NCBI GenBank assembly: GCA_014960805.1
Contig: CP063163.1
Coordinates: 669,001 to 733,000 of the forward strand
Length of the DNA: 64,000 nt
Direction of reading: 5' to 3'
Origin: Cytobacillus suaedae
Lineage (GTDB): Bacteria; Bacillota; Bacilli; Bacillales; Bacillaceae_L
The position numbers and the translations under genes were made by a program. The notes under the pieces were generated by a model that saw only the letters and a program-made list of their open reading frames with translations, had not been told where the DNA came from and searched no databases. Below are positions 42,932-51,248 of the stretch, one piece after another. Numbering within the stretch: the stretch's first letter is position 1; every line of letters begins with the position of its first letter.

Positions 42932-43810
42932 GTGGATTTAAAAATTTTAAAGACATTTATAACCGCAGCCAAAAATGAAAACTTTCATGAAACAGCAGAA
43001 AAACTATATATTGCCCAACCAACTGTTACTGTTCATATAAAGCAGCTCGAAAGTCTAGTAGGTATTGAACTATTTGAAAGGAAAGGTCGAAATATATTTT
43101 TAACGACAGCAGGTAAACGGTTTTTACCTTATGCTATGGAAATCATCGCTAAATACGAGAGTGGAATTCAAGACTTAGAGAATTGGAGGCAGGGATATGA
43201 TCGGAAAATGACGTTAGCGGTATCACCATTAATCGCTGCTTCGGTCCTACCGAGTTTACTTCGAGTCTTTTTAAAAGAGCATCCTACCATCGAGATTGAG
43301 TGTAATGTGATGGAGTCTGTTCATATTGCTGAAGCAGTTCAAACGGGAAGTGTTGATTTGGGTCTATCTAGAATGAAATCAAATCTCTCATCGATCGAAA
43401 TTGAAAAACTATATGATGATCCTGTCATTCTAATTGTGCCACATGACGGAGGCGATCTCGAAACTGCACCACCACTAGACCCAGAGGAAGTAGTTTTTAA
43501 CAATATCATTTTTTCTCACAATCACCCTGAATATTGGGATGATCTACTTTTTCAACTAAGACAAATCAACCAAAGAGCAAGGTCAATGGTTGTTTCACAG
43601 GTAAACGTCACAAAGCGGTTTATCGAGGAAGGGCTAGGCATATCCTTCTTACCTTCATCCACAGTGAAAAGAGAGTTATTAGAGGGAAGAGTCCTTCAGG
43701 TTAACATGGACTCGCTTTCACTGCCTATGGCTTCTACATATTTATTATGTAAAAGGAAAACAGAAGAGACAGAGCTGTTTACATCTTATTTGAAGCGATA
43801 TTATCCATAA
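42932..43810 (+). CDS. citR: LysR-family regulator, CitR type
   Basis: The 292-residue protein has a winged HTH (about 1-60, KTFITAAKNENFHETAEKLY and QPTVTVHIKQLESLVGIELF) and a LysR substrate-binding domain (about 88-290). Starts at GTG 42932 with TTGGAGATG upstream. Its divergent arrangement with citA supports CitR, the repressor of citA in B. subtilis; the ligand is not visible. The 116-bp divergent region presumably carries the operator. A long repeat array follows the stop. Confidence 0.87.
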   Translation: MDLKILKTFITAAKNENFHETAEKLYIAQPTVTVHIKQLESLVGIELFERKGRNIFLTTAGKRFLPYAMEIIAKYESGIQDLENWRQGYDRKMTLAVSPLIAASVLPSLLRVFLKEHPTIEIECNVMESVHIAEAVQTGSVDLGLSRMKSNLSSIEIEKLYDDPVILIVPHDGGDLETAPPLDPEEVVFNNIIFSHNHPEYWDDLLFQLRQINQRARSMVVSQVNVTKRFIEEGLGISFLPSSTVKRELLEGRVLQVNMDSLSLPMASTYLLCKRKTEETELFTSYLKRYYP

Positions 43811-43830
43811 AACCTTTGGGGTAGCCGGTT

Positions 43831-44137
43831 TACGTGCCCGAATTTCCCGGATTCGGGTATTTCCCGATACGTAAAGTGAAATACGTGCCCGGATTTCCCT
43901 GTTTCGGGTATTTCCCGACACGAAAAGTGATATACGTGCCTGGATTTCCCGGAATAGGGTATTTCCCGACACGTAAATCAATATACGTGCCCATATTTCC
44001 CGAAATAGGGTATTTCCCGACACGTAAACTGATATACGTGCCCACATTTCCCGGAATAGCCAATTTTCCGACACGTAAACCATTATACGTGCCCACATTT
44101 CCCCAAACAGCCAGCTTCCCAACACGTATACAGAGCA
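43831..44137. repeat. 51-bp-period repeat array D
   Basis: TACGTGCC starts at 43831, 43882, 43933, 43984, 44035 and 44086, exactly 51 bp apart, and a last partial unit follows. Each unit contains inverted arms (TACGTG early, CACGTA late) and an internal TTTCCCGG/CGGG-type pairing. Because 51 is divisible by three and the units lack stops, long frames stay open on both strands; I do not regard them as genes. The array lies between citR and the CotF-like gene. Confidence 0.88.
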
Positions 44138-44227
44138 AAACCTCTATACACCCTCACCGCCATCAAGTATAAAACAAAGCAACAAAGTTGAATCTATACT
44201 TGTTACTATTTGATTCGGAGGAATACA

Positions 44228-44758
44228 GTGGAAAAAGAACATGGTGCGCATGAGTTATTAAAATTACATGAGGTTATCCAAAAGCTAAAGGACGGACTGA
44301 ACCTATATAACCTATACTCTCCCCAGATTAAGAATGAAGACTTTGCTCGTTTAGTAGAGTATCAACAACATTTTATTAAGTCAGAATGGAAGATGTTTTT
44401 AGACGAACTATGCTCTCCAACTGCTAACGTATGTACTTATGGTATGTATACAATTTTTGAACCCACGTATGGCTATAAATCAATATCCTTAGAATCAGAC
44501 ACCAAGTTCTCAGAACAAGAAGTTGCAAGTAGTTTATTAGCGCAATGCAAATCAACTGCTCTCGTCAAATTGTCAGCTGCCCTTGAATGTGCAAATCCCG
44601 ACCTACGACAGTTAATGGTGCAAAGCAGTAACAATTCAGTCCATCAAGCCTATGATATTTGGAGATTTATGAATGTGGTTGGATACTATCAGGTGCCAGT
44701 TTTTACAGAAGAAACGACTGAAGCCATCATTCAATCGTTAAAGAACATAGAACCGTAA
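44228..44758 (+). CDS. CotF-like spore coat family protein
   Basis: The 176-residue protein starts at GTG 44228, preceded by CGGAGGAA. It is helical and resembles coat F domain proteins: HGAHELLKLHEVIQKLKDGL with a second region EVASSLLAQCKSTALVKLSA and the C-terminal ECANPDLRQLMVQSSNNSVH, with HQAYDIWRFMNVVGYYQVP. The family match is moderate and made by eye. A role in the spore is an inference. Confidence 0.65.
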   Translation: MEKEHGAHELLKLHEVIQKLKDGLNLYNLYSPQIKNEDFARLVEYQQHFIKSEWKMFLDELCSPTANVCTYGMYTIFEPTYGYKSISLESDTKFSEQEVASSLLAQCKSTALVKLSAALECANPDLRQLMVQSSNNSVHQAYDIWRFMNVVGYYQVPVFTEETTEAIIQSLKNIEP

Positions 44759-44786
44759 AAAAAAAGCGACTCTCAAATAGAGTCGA
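44757..44786 (-). terminator. Minus-strand terminator of the candidate ncRNA
   Basis: CGACTCT (44767-44773) pairs with AGAGTCG (44779-44785), and the minus strand continues into nine T (complement of the A-run 44757-44765). There is no T-run in the plus direction, so it does not terminate the upstream plus-strand gene. Confidence 0.8.
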
Positions 44787-44986
44787 AAATGTACGCGTAG
44801 GGTATGCCATTTATGCCGTCTCATCACTGTTTCTCAACCTGCAAAGCTACAGGTGGGTATCCGCATAATGTCGTCCATTTTCCTCTCGCTTGCAAGGCTT
44901 AATGTTCTTCATTCCTCTCTTGGATTCCCTAATAAATCGCATCGGTTGAAACAATGACCTTAACGAACATAACAGCATCTCTTGTT
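44762..44986 (-). ncRNA. Structured ncRNA candidate (possibly 6S-like)
   Basis: The minus strand carries a terminator with a strong T-run but no ORF for more than 200 bp. Long-range pairs close the proposed transcript: 44927-44931 (CCCTA on plus) with 44798-44802 (TAGGG), and 44938-44942 (CGCAT) with 44793-44797 (ACGCG). An apical hairpin lies at 44837-44854 (ACCTG/CAGGT). A -10-like TAATAT at 44993-44998 and TTGCAA at 45014-45019 could form a promoter with a 15-bp spacer. The rod-like closing helix recalls 6S RNA, but I cannot confirm the family. Confidence 0.45.
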
Positions 44987-45040
44987 AAGTTAATATTATC
45001 AAATCTGAACTCGTTGCAAAATAGTGGTTTATTTCCAAAA

Positions 45041-45056
45041 AATCAAACGTTTGATT
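45041..45056. promoter_or_regulatory. Palindrome with CAAACGTTTG core upstream of LTA synthase gene
   Basis: AATCAAAC followed by GTTTGATT forms a perfect 16-bp palindrome. The core CAAACGTTTG matches the two at 16384 and 16441. It lies about 85 bp before the ltaS-type start codon and about 55 bp upstream of the ncRNA start proposed on the other strand. Confidence 0.5.
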
Positions 45057-45141
45057 AATTTGGATATATCTTGATACTTTTTTGGAAAGATTAATAGTAG
45101 CTTGTCATATACTTAAACAAAAACAGAAGGGACATAGACGG

Positions 45142-47007
45142 ATGAAAAGGTTATTCGCTAAAGTGCCGTTGATATGGCTCTCAATTTTATTATTAACGTT
45201 AAAAACTTACATAGTGACCAAACTGGTTTTTGAATTAGATATTGATTCCTTTTCACAAGAATTGATTCTAGGATTAAGCGCACTTTGCTCAAGTGTTATA
45301 TTGCTTGGCTTAGCATTGTTTGGAAAAAAGCAGCACCAATTTATAAAAATAATGCTTCTCTATAGTTTTGCAACCATTATTCTTTATATAAATGTACTGT
45401 ATTATCGCTTTTTCAATGACTTTATAACTATACCTGTGTTATTTCAATCAAAAAATTTGAGTGATTTATGGACGAGTTTAGTTGAACTTAACAGTCTATT
45501 TGATTTATTCATCTTTTTAGATATCGTAATCCTAATTATGCTTTATATGAGTAAGCATGAAAGGGTAGAAATGACGATTAATAAAAAGAAGTTTATGGTT
45601 GTAACACTCGTCTTGATATTTATAAGTCTAGCCTTTGCCCATACGGAAAGACCTGAGCTCTTAACAAGATCATTTGACCGTAAGTTATTGGTGAAAAATC
45701 TTGGGGTGTATGCGTACCAAGGTTATGACTTCTTACTTTATTCCAATACAAAACGACGAATTGCTTTTGCTGATAGTGATAAGCTTACGGAAATTGTGAA
45801 TTATGTTAATGCAAATAAGGAAAAACCAAATGAAGATTTGTTTGGAAAAGCAAAGGGGAAGAATTTATTCCTAATTTCACTAGAATCAACTCAGGATTTT
45901 GTAGTTAATCGGGAGATAGACGGAAAGGAAATTACACCTTTTCTTAACCAGTTAATTAAAGAAAAGGGGAGTTACTATTTTTCAAACTTTTATCATCAGA
46001 CTGGTCAAGGTAAAACATCTGATTCAGAGTTTATCGTCGAAAATTCTCTCTATGGTTTACCAAGAGGAGCCGTATTCTTTTCCAATCCTCAAAATAAATA
46101 TCATTCCTTAACAAATTATCTGAAGGATGAAAAAGGCTATTATACTGCAGTATTCCATGCGAATAATAAAAGCTTTTGGAACCGAGATGTAATGTATGAA
46201 TCAATTGGCTATGATCGATTCTTTTCTGACTTGGATTATTGGATAACAGAGGAAAATTCAATCGGTTGGGGATTGAAGGATGACCATTTCTTCACTCAGT
46301 CAATCCCTCATTTAAAAGAATTACCACAACCCTTTATGGCTAAATTCATCACGTTGACAAATCATTTTCCATTTTCATTAAGCCAACAGGATGAGATTAT
46401 TCCTGAGTGGAATTCAAAGGATGGAACGGTGAACAGGTACTTTACAACCGTAAGCTATCAAGACGCAGCACTACAAAAATTCTTTGAACAATTAAAGGCA
46501 GCGGGTCTTTATGAAAACTCAATCTTTGTGCTTTACGGTGATCATTATGGAATATCAGACAATCACAATACAGCGATGAGACAATTTTTAAATACAGCCA
46601 TTACTCCATATGAGTACATTGAATTGCAGAAGGTACCTTTGATTTTTCATTTTCCGAAAAGTCATGATACAAAAACCATTACTTCTGTTGCTGGTCAAAT
46701 TGATTTAAAACCTACGATATTAAACTTAATGGGTATTTCTGAGAAAACGGATATTCAATTTGGTTCAGATCTCTTCTCTGAAGAGAAAAATGACAATGTA
46801 ATCATGCGTGATGGAAGTGTGGTAACAAATACATATATCGCCACAGGTAACAAATGCTATCTGAAAAATACGGGACAAGAAATCCCCTCATCAGAATGCA
46901 TGCCACTTCTCTTAAAAGCTAAAAAAGAGCTGAGCTATTCTGATCGAGTGATATATGGGGATTTGTTGAAGTTCTTACCTAGCTACTATGAAGGTACTAA
47001 TAAGTAG
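45142..47007 (+). CDS. ltaS: Lipoteichoic acid synthase family protein
   Basis: The 621-residue protein has five N-terminal membrane segments (about 5-180) and an extracellular sulfatase-like domain. The nucleophile Thr is in YHQTGQGKTSDSEF (about 285), and metal ligands appear as LISLESTQDF and LYGDHYGISDNHN. This is the architecture of LtaS, which polymerises glycerol phosphate from phosphatidylglycerol; paralogues include YfnI, YqgS and YvgJ types, so the exact orthologue is open. ATG 45142 has GAAGGGA upstream; the longer frame is unsupported. A terminator and repeat array E follow. Confidence 0.9.
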   Translation: MKRLFAKVPLIWLSILLLTLKTYIVTKLVFELDIDSFSQELILGLSALCSSVILLGLALFGKKQHQFIKIMLLYSFATIILYINVLYYRFFNDFITIPVLFQSKNLSDLWTSLVELNSLFDLFIFLDIVILIMLYMSKHERVEMTINKKKFMVVTLVLIFISLAFAHTERPELLTRSFDRKLLVKNLGVYAYQGYDFLLYSNTKRRIAFADSDKLTEIVNYVNANKEKPNEDLFGKAKGKNLFLISLESTQDFVVNREIDGKEITPFLNQLIKEKGSYYFSNFYHQTGQGKTSDSEFIVENSLYGLPRGAVFFSNPQNKYHSLTNYLKDEKGYYTAVFHANNKSFWNRDVMYESIGYDRFFSDLDYWITEENSIGWGLKDDHFFTQSIPHLKELPQPFMAKFITLTNHFPFSLSQQDEIIPEWNSKDGTVNRYFTTVSYQDAALQKFFEQLKAAGLYENSIFVLYGDHYGISDNHNTAMRQFLNTAITPYEYIELQKVPLIFHFPKSHDTKTITSVAGQIDLKPTILNLMGISEKTDIQFGSDLFSEEKNDNVIMRDGSVVTNTYIATGNKCYLKNTGQEIPSSECMPLLLKAKKELSYSDRVIYGDLLKFLPSYYEGTNK

Positions 47008-47038
47008 AGGCTTGACCTTGGGGTCGAGTCTCTTTTTT
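47006..47038 (+). terminator. Terminator overlapping the ltaS-type stop codon
   Basis: AGAGGCTTGACC (47006-47017) pairs with GGGTCGAGTCTCT (47021-47033) with minor mismatches, followed by a T-run. Confidence 0.8.
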
Positions 47039-47077
47039 GGGGTCTAAGTATTTGGAGGAATGTCCGCAATCATAAGG

Positions 47078-47515
47078 TTGATAATGCAGTTTATCGGTTG
47101 ATGTATTCTGGCTCTTCCATATTTTAGGTCGATAAATCAATTTATCGACCAATGTTTTCGGAGTGCACCATATTTAGGTCGATAAATCATTTTATCGACC
47201 AATGTTTTTCGGAGTGCACCATATTTTAGGTCGATAAATCAATTTATCGACCAATGTTTTCGGAGTGCACCATATTTTAGGTCGATAAATCAATTTATCG
47301 ACCATTGTTTTCGGAGTGCACCATATTTTAGGTCGATAAATCCTTTTATCGACCTATGTTTTTGAAGTTCACTATATTTTAGGTCGATAAATCAATTTAT
47401 CGACCAATGTTTTCGGAGAGCACCATATTTTAGGTCGATAACTCCTCTTATCGACCAATGTTTTTGAAGTTCACCATATTTTAAGTCGATAAATCATTTT
47501 ATCGGTTTAAGTTAT
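47078..47515. repeat. 51-bp-period repeat array E with perfect 24-bp palindromes
   Basis: AGGTCGATAAAT starts at about 47126, 47176, 47228, 47279, 47330, 47381, 47432 and 47483, with spacing 50-52 bp. Six units continue directly with the complementary arm ATTTATCGACC or TTTTATCGACC, giving 22- to 24-bp palindromes. The unit spacer is conserved (AATGTTTTCGGAGTGCACC). Partial units lie at both ends. The array sits between convergent genes and is the most regular set of hairpins in the window. Confidence 0.9.
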
Positions 47516-47569
47516 CGGCCCCTAGTCATCGATAAGCCGATAAGAGCCGACCTCCTAAAAAACAAAACA

Positions 47570-47593
47570 CGCTAGACCCGTAATAGTCTAGCG
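47570..47593 (-). terminator. Terminator of yjcZ-type gene
   Basis: CGCTAGAC (47570-47577) pairs with GTCTAGCG (47586-47593). The minus strand continues TGTTTTGTTTTTT. Confidence 0.7.
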
Positions 47594-47620
47594 CATTTCG
47601 TAAAACATGATTTTTATTGG

Positions 47621-47722
47621 TTAGTATCCGCCTCCAACATAAGAAGCACCAATGATGATTAAAAGGATGAAAAGCACAACGATTAACGCAAAGTTATTGC
47701 CATATCCACCTGTGTAACCCAT
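47621..47722 (-). CDS. YjcZ-family sporulation peptide (33 aa)
   Basis: The 33-residue product begins [20 protein letters not shown] and ends [12 protein letters not shown]. It has a Gly/Tyr-rich start and end around one hydrophobic helix, the pattern of YjcZ-type small sporulation membrane peptides. The start codon has the near-perfect AAAGGAGGTG. It is too short for standard ORF filters but well supported. Confidence 0.85.
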   Translation of the reverse strand: MGYTGGYGNNFALIVVLFILLIIIGASYVGGGY

Positions 47723-47821
47723 GAAACAACACCTCCTTTTAGCAAGGTATACAATAGTATATGTGCTATTCGGTGTTTCGTTTGGGACACACATGGAGTC
47801 TTGCTAAAAATGGATGTCTAC

Positions 47822-49240
47822 CTATTTTTCCAGATTACCTAACTCATAGATTGCTCTGGCATAGATTGCAGTAGCCTTCAACAGGTCATCAATTTCAATG
47901 TACTCATCAGGCTGGTGAGCGGTCATAGGCTTACCAGGGAAAACCGCACCAAAGGCAACACCATATTCCATAAACCGGGCATAGGTTGCTCCACCCGTTG
48001 ATAAAAGGGTAGGTTCATCACCGGTTTCAGCCTGATAAACCTCTTGAAGAGTTTTAATCATAGGATGATTTTTATCTACATGATGCGGATTTGTTTTTCG
48101 TAAATTCTCAACTACAAAATGAAATTCCTGTACTCTTGATTGTAAAGTCTCTATGGTTTTATCATAATCTGTCGTTACAGGACAACGAATATTAAGATTT
48201 ACTTCTCCTAACTCCTGGGTATAGTTAAATACTCCAGCATTTACAGTCAGAGGTCCTGTTACATCATCAGTATGTGCTATACCTAGTTTATCTCCAAGAT
48301 AGTCCTGATAAAAACAAGAATCAATAAAATCAAAATACATTTTAGCTTGGGCATTAATTGATTGACATGCTAAAAAATGAGCCAACTCAATACCTGCATT
48401 CACACCTTTATTAGGCTCCATTCCGTGAGCTGATTTTCCATACAGTGTTAATGTAAGTTGTTCATTGTCGTTAGATATCAAGTATTCGAGATTGTTCTGA
48501 ACACAGTACTCACTAAATGCTTTTAAAAGATTTTCAGTACCGTTTGCCAAGATGGCTATTGCTTTATCAGGTACCATATTTCCTTTTTCACCTGATTTAA
48601 AAGAGAGAACCTCAAATTCATGTGACTCAGTCGAAGTATTGTCTGACTGTATGACAAGTCGTGTATTGATTTGTCCTTTTTCAGCATGAATGATTGGAAA
48701 GTCAGCATCTGGAGCAAAACCTGCCAACGGCATTTTTTCTACTTCAACATACTTCTTCATGCACGTCATACCACTCTCTTCATCCGTTCCAAAAATGATT
48801 CGAACTGGATGCTTTAATGGTAAACCTAAATCCTTAACAATTTTTAGTCCATAATAAGCGGCCATTGTTGGCCCTTTATCATCTATCGCTCCTCTAGCAA
48901 ATAACTTACCATCACGAATGGTAGGCTCAAACGGTGGGCTGACCCAGTCACCTGTTGCTGGAACAACATCTAGATGACAAAGGATTCCAATATACTCATC
49001 TGAAACTGAATCTTGATGTTTATATTCAGCATACCCAATCATACCTTCAATGTTTGTTGGAGAAAGTCCATCCGAACTTGATTTTTCAAGCATAAACTCC
49101 AGTGCTTGGCCAATGTTTTGGCCCATTGGCCTTCCTGGCTCAACTGTAGAGAGGTCCTTCACACTTTCAATTCTTAGCAAAGAACTTAGATCCTCAAGCA
49201 AATCTTCTTTTCTTTTTAAAACTTCATCATACCAATTCAT
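47822..49240 (-). CDS. pepV: Dipeptidase PepV
   Basis: The 472-residue enzyme is a zinc M20 dipeptidase acting on Xaa-containing dipeptides. Zinc ligands are in [15 protein letters not shown] (His, about 87), [10 protein letters not shown] (Asp, about 119) and [14 protein letters not shown] (Glu), with [16 protein letters not shown] in the lid domain and a C-terminal His in [15 protein letters not shown]. The full length fits PepV (B. subtilis YtjP). It is a single-gene unit. AGGTGA precedes the ATG. Confidence 0.9.
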   Translation of the reverse strand: MNWYDEVLKRKEDLLEDLSSLLRIESVKDLSTVEPGRPMGQNIGQALEFMLEKSSSDGLSPTNIEGMIGYAEYKHQDSVSDEYIGILCHLDVVPATGDWVSPPFEPTIRDGKLFARGAIDDKGPTMAAYYGLKIVKDLGLPLKHPVRIIFGTDEESGMTCMKKYVEVEKMPLAGFAPDADFPIIHAEKGQINTRLVIQSDNTSTESHEFEVLSFKSGEKGNMVPDKAIAILANGTENLLKAFSEYCVQNNLEYLISNDNEQLTLTLYGKSAHGMEPNKGVNAGIELAHFLACQSINAQAKMYFDFIDSCFYQDYLGDKLGIAHTDDVTGPLTVNAGVFNYTQELGEVNLNIRCPVTTDYDKTIETLQSRVQEFHFVVENLRKTNPHHVDKNHPMIKTLQEVYQAETGDEPTLLSTGGATYARFMEYGVAFGAVFPGKPMTAHQPDEYIEIDDLLKATAIYARAIYELGNLEK

Positions 49241-49352
49241 AAATAGTTCACCTCATGGACGGCTTTTTTTAAAGTATACCATTTTAGTTGAATGTTAGGA
49301 ATTTTCAGGTAGTGACTATGGTAGGAAACTATTCGAATCTAAAAAATAACAA

Positions 49353-49390
49353 AAAACCTGACCTTCACATTATCCAGAAGGTCAGGTTTT
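49353..49390. terminator. Bidirectional terminator between pepV and TSUP gene
   Basis: AAAACCTGACCTTC (49353-49366) pairs perfectly with GAAGGTCAGGTTTT (49377-49390), ending at the TSUP stop codon. Read on the minus strand a T-rich tail follows. Confidence 0.85.
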
Positions 49391-50265
49391 TATTTGGACG
49401 CTAATTTCGCTTGTTGTCTTTGTTTAATATTTTGAATCGTAAAGTGAACGACTAAAGACAGGGCATAGGCAAGTAAAAGTAGTAATCCTATTTCGGCTAA
49501 ATTTAGTAATTTTAGGAGTAAACTTATGCCGGTAATTGAATATAATGTTCCTAGATATTTGCGGATTTTCGCATCACTGAAAGAAGAAGTAAAGATAGCA
49601 CCAATTTGACCACCGATTAACGCTCCAACTATTAATGTCCCACTAATTCTATAGTCAATTGGAGTTGACGCGGCGTAAGTTAAAAATCCAGCCGTTACGA
49701 TCATAAGGACACTAAGAAGGCTTGTGCCGACGGCGTATCGTGACCGATAGGCTAATATGCTAATGAGAAGTGGAACAATGATAAATCCTCCACCAACTCC
49801 TAATGTTGTTGAGATAAATCCAGCAAAAAAACCAATAAAGATTAATTTATATAAGTTAAACTCTTTTCCTGTAGAGATCTGATTAACTATCTGTTTTTCT
49901 TTTTTTAGTAATAGAGAATAGGCAAAGTAAATAATTAGAAGTAAATAACCAACAGGAATGATAGTCTCAGCTACATGAAACCTTTCCAAAAATAAAACAA
50001 ATGGGTATGCAATCTGAGTTGCGATTACACCACTAATTCCAATGATTAAAGCGGGTTTCCATTGAATGTTTTGTAAACGAAAATGTGCAATAACACCTGA
50101 AAATGAGGTGCCCATTGTGTACATCAAGCTAGTTGCGATGGCAAGCACAGGTGATACGTTTAACAGTAGAAGTACAGGAGTTAGAACAAATCCCCCACCA
50201 ATACCAAAGAAACCGGATAACACTCCAATTCCTATCCCGAGTAGGAGATACACAACGATATCCAC
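49390..50265 (-). CDS. TSUP-family sulfite/organosulfonate exporter (TauE/SafE)
   Basis: The 291-residue membrane protein has 7-8 segments with the two internal repeats of the TSUP family: GVLSGFFGIGGGFVLTPVLL near the start and GFISTTLGVGGGFIIVPLL in the second half. Export or uptake of sulfite or related anions is known for the family. No sulfur metabolic gene is adjacent, so the substrate is unknown. The start ATG follows AAAGGAGG. Confidence 0.88.
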   Translation of the reverse strand: MDIVVYLLLGIGIGVLSGFFGIGGGFVLTPVLLLLNVSPVLAIATSLMYTMGTSFSGVIAHFRLQNIQWKPALIIGISGVIATQIAYPFVLFLERFHVAETIIPVGYLLLIIYFAYSLLLKKEKQIVNQISTGKEFNLYKLIFIGFFAGFISTTLGVGGGFIIVPLLISILAYRSRYAVGTSLLSVLMIVTAGFLTYAASTPIDYRISGTLIVGALIGGQIGAIFTSSFSDAKIRKYLGTLYSITGISLLLKLLNLAEIGLLLLLAYALSLVVHFTIQNIKQRQQAKLASK

Positions 50266-50425
50266 ATTTTTCCTCCTTTAAAATAAACACTATTTTCATC
50301 TTACTATATCCATATGGATAAAAAAAGGGATATACAACTCAAAATCTAAATGCATTCCTATTAATAAACTTATTACAACTATATTACAATAATAATTAAT
50401 TTAAATATCAATTTCCTATTTGGGT

Positions 50426-50453
50426 TTGAAAGTGATTCATCCTATGTTAGAAT
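50426..50453 (+). promoter_or_regulatory. Promoter of the PrsA-like lipoprotein gene
   Basis: TTGAAA (50426-50431) and TAGAAT (50448-50453) are separated by 16 bp, 32 bp before the start codon. Confidence 0.6.
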
Positions 50454-50484
50454 AGCAACTATTCTTGTACAAGGGGGAAGAAAC

Positions 50485-51162
50485 ATGATCAAACATCAAA
50501 AAATAGTGATGCTACTTACGAGTATTTTACTCGTATTAGGCTTAGTTGGCTGTGTGGCAACTGGACAAGAATCTAAGGACAAGAGCAAAGAGGATGGAGT
50601 AGTTGCAGTTGTGAATGATGAAAATATTACACAACAAGAATTTGACGAATCCTTAGAGCAAATTAAAATGACATATGCACAACGAGGAATGAATGTTGAG
50701 GATCTAGAAGAGGCTCAAGTAAAAGAAATGGAACAACAAGTGGTAAACCAACTTGTGAACACAAAGCTATTACTTCAGGCTGCAGAAAAGAATAACATTA
50801 ATGCAACAGAAGAAGAGGTAGAGCAAAGCTTAGTTCAGATTAAGGGCCAATTCGAAAACGACGAAGAATTCAATAGTGCTCTTGAAGCGAATAATCTTAC
50901 TATAGCTCAATTAGAGAAACAGATCGCGGATGAACTTAAAATTAACCAATATATAACAGAGAATACAGCAGAAGTTACGGTGAAAGAAGAAGAAATCGTG
51001 GCAATGTATGACCAATACAAAGAGCAAAGCGAAGAAGTGCCAGCTTATGAAGAGGTAAAAGCACAGCTAGAACAACAAATTCAACAACAGAAAAACCAAG
51101 AAGAAGTTGGAAAACTCGTTCAAAAGCTAAGAGAAGATAGTGAAATTGAAGTTTTAATATAA
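50485..51162 (+). CDS. SurA/PrsA-type lipoprotein without PPIase domain
   Basis: The 225-residue protein has a lipoprotein signal with lipobox LVGC (Cys 23). The mature part is a helical SurA N-terminal chaperone domain: GVVAVVNDENITQQEFDESL, VVNQLVNTKLLLQAAEKNNI and EEVEQSLVQIKGQF, followed by a C-terminal charged helix. No parvulin domain is present, in contrast to PrsA, so a general chaperone role on the outside of the membrane is inferred. AAGGGGGAAG precedes the ATG. A perfect hairpin terminator follows. Confidence 0.83.
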   Translation: MIKHQKIVMLLTSILLVLGLVGCVATGQESKDKSKEDGVVAVVNDENITQQEFDESLEQIKMTYAQRGMNVEDLEEAQVKEMEQQVVNQLVNTKLLLQAAEKNNINATEEEVEQSLVQIKGQFENDEEFNSALEANNLTIAQLEKQIADELKINQYITENTAEVTVKEEEIVAMYDQYKEQSEEVPAYEEVKAQLEQQIQQQKNQEEVGKLVQKLREDSEIEVLI

Positions 51163-51192
51163 GACCATTGAATTATTATAAATGTAAGCTAA

Positions 51193-51232
51193 AAACACCT
51201 AACAAATTGCCTAGCATTTGTTAGGTGTTTTT
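51193..51232. terminator. Terminator between PrsA-like gene and HAD gene
   Basis: AAACACCTAACAAAT (51193-51207) and ATTTGTTAGGTGTTT (51216-51230) pair perfectly, followed by TT. It can serve both convergent genes. Confidence 0.85.
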
Positions 51233-51248
51233 ACGTTGATAAAAAAGT

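Noticed and set aside
43745-44172. Long ORFs on both strands (112, 102 and 126 codons) with 17-residue repeats
   Set aside because: They coincide with the 51-bp array D, are open on both strands simultaneously, and lack convincing ribosome binding sites. The open frames follow from the repeat period being divisible by three.
44759-44790. Hairpin as terminator of the CotF-like gene
   Set aside because: On the plus strand the stem is followed by AAAAT, not by T. The T-run exists only on the minus strand, so it ends a minus-strand transcript.
47078-47515. CRISPR-like array
   Set aside because: Units are almost identical along their whole length; there are no unique spacers of constant length and no cas genes in the window. 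The palindromic core is longer than in typical CRISPR repeats.
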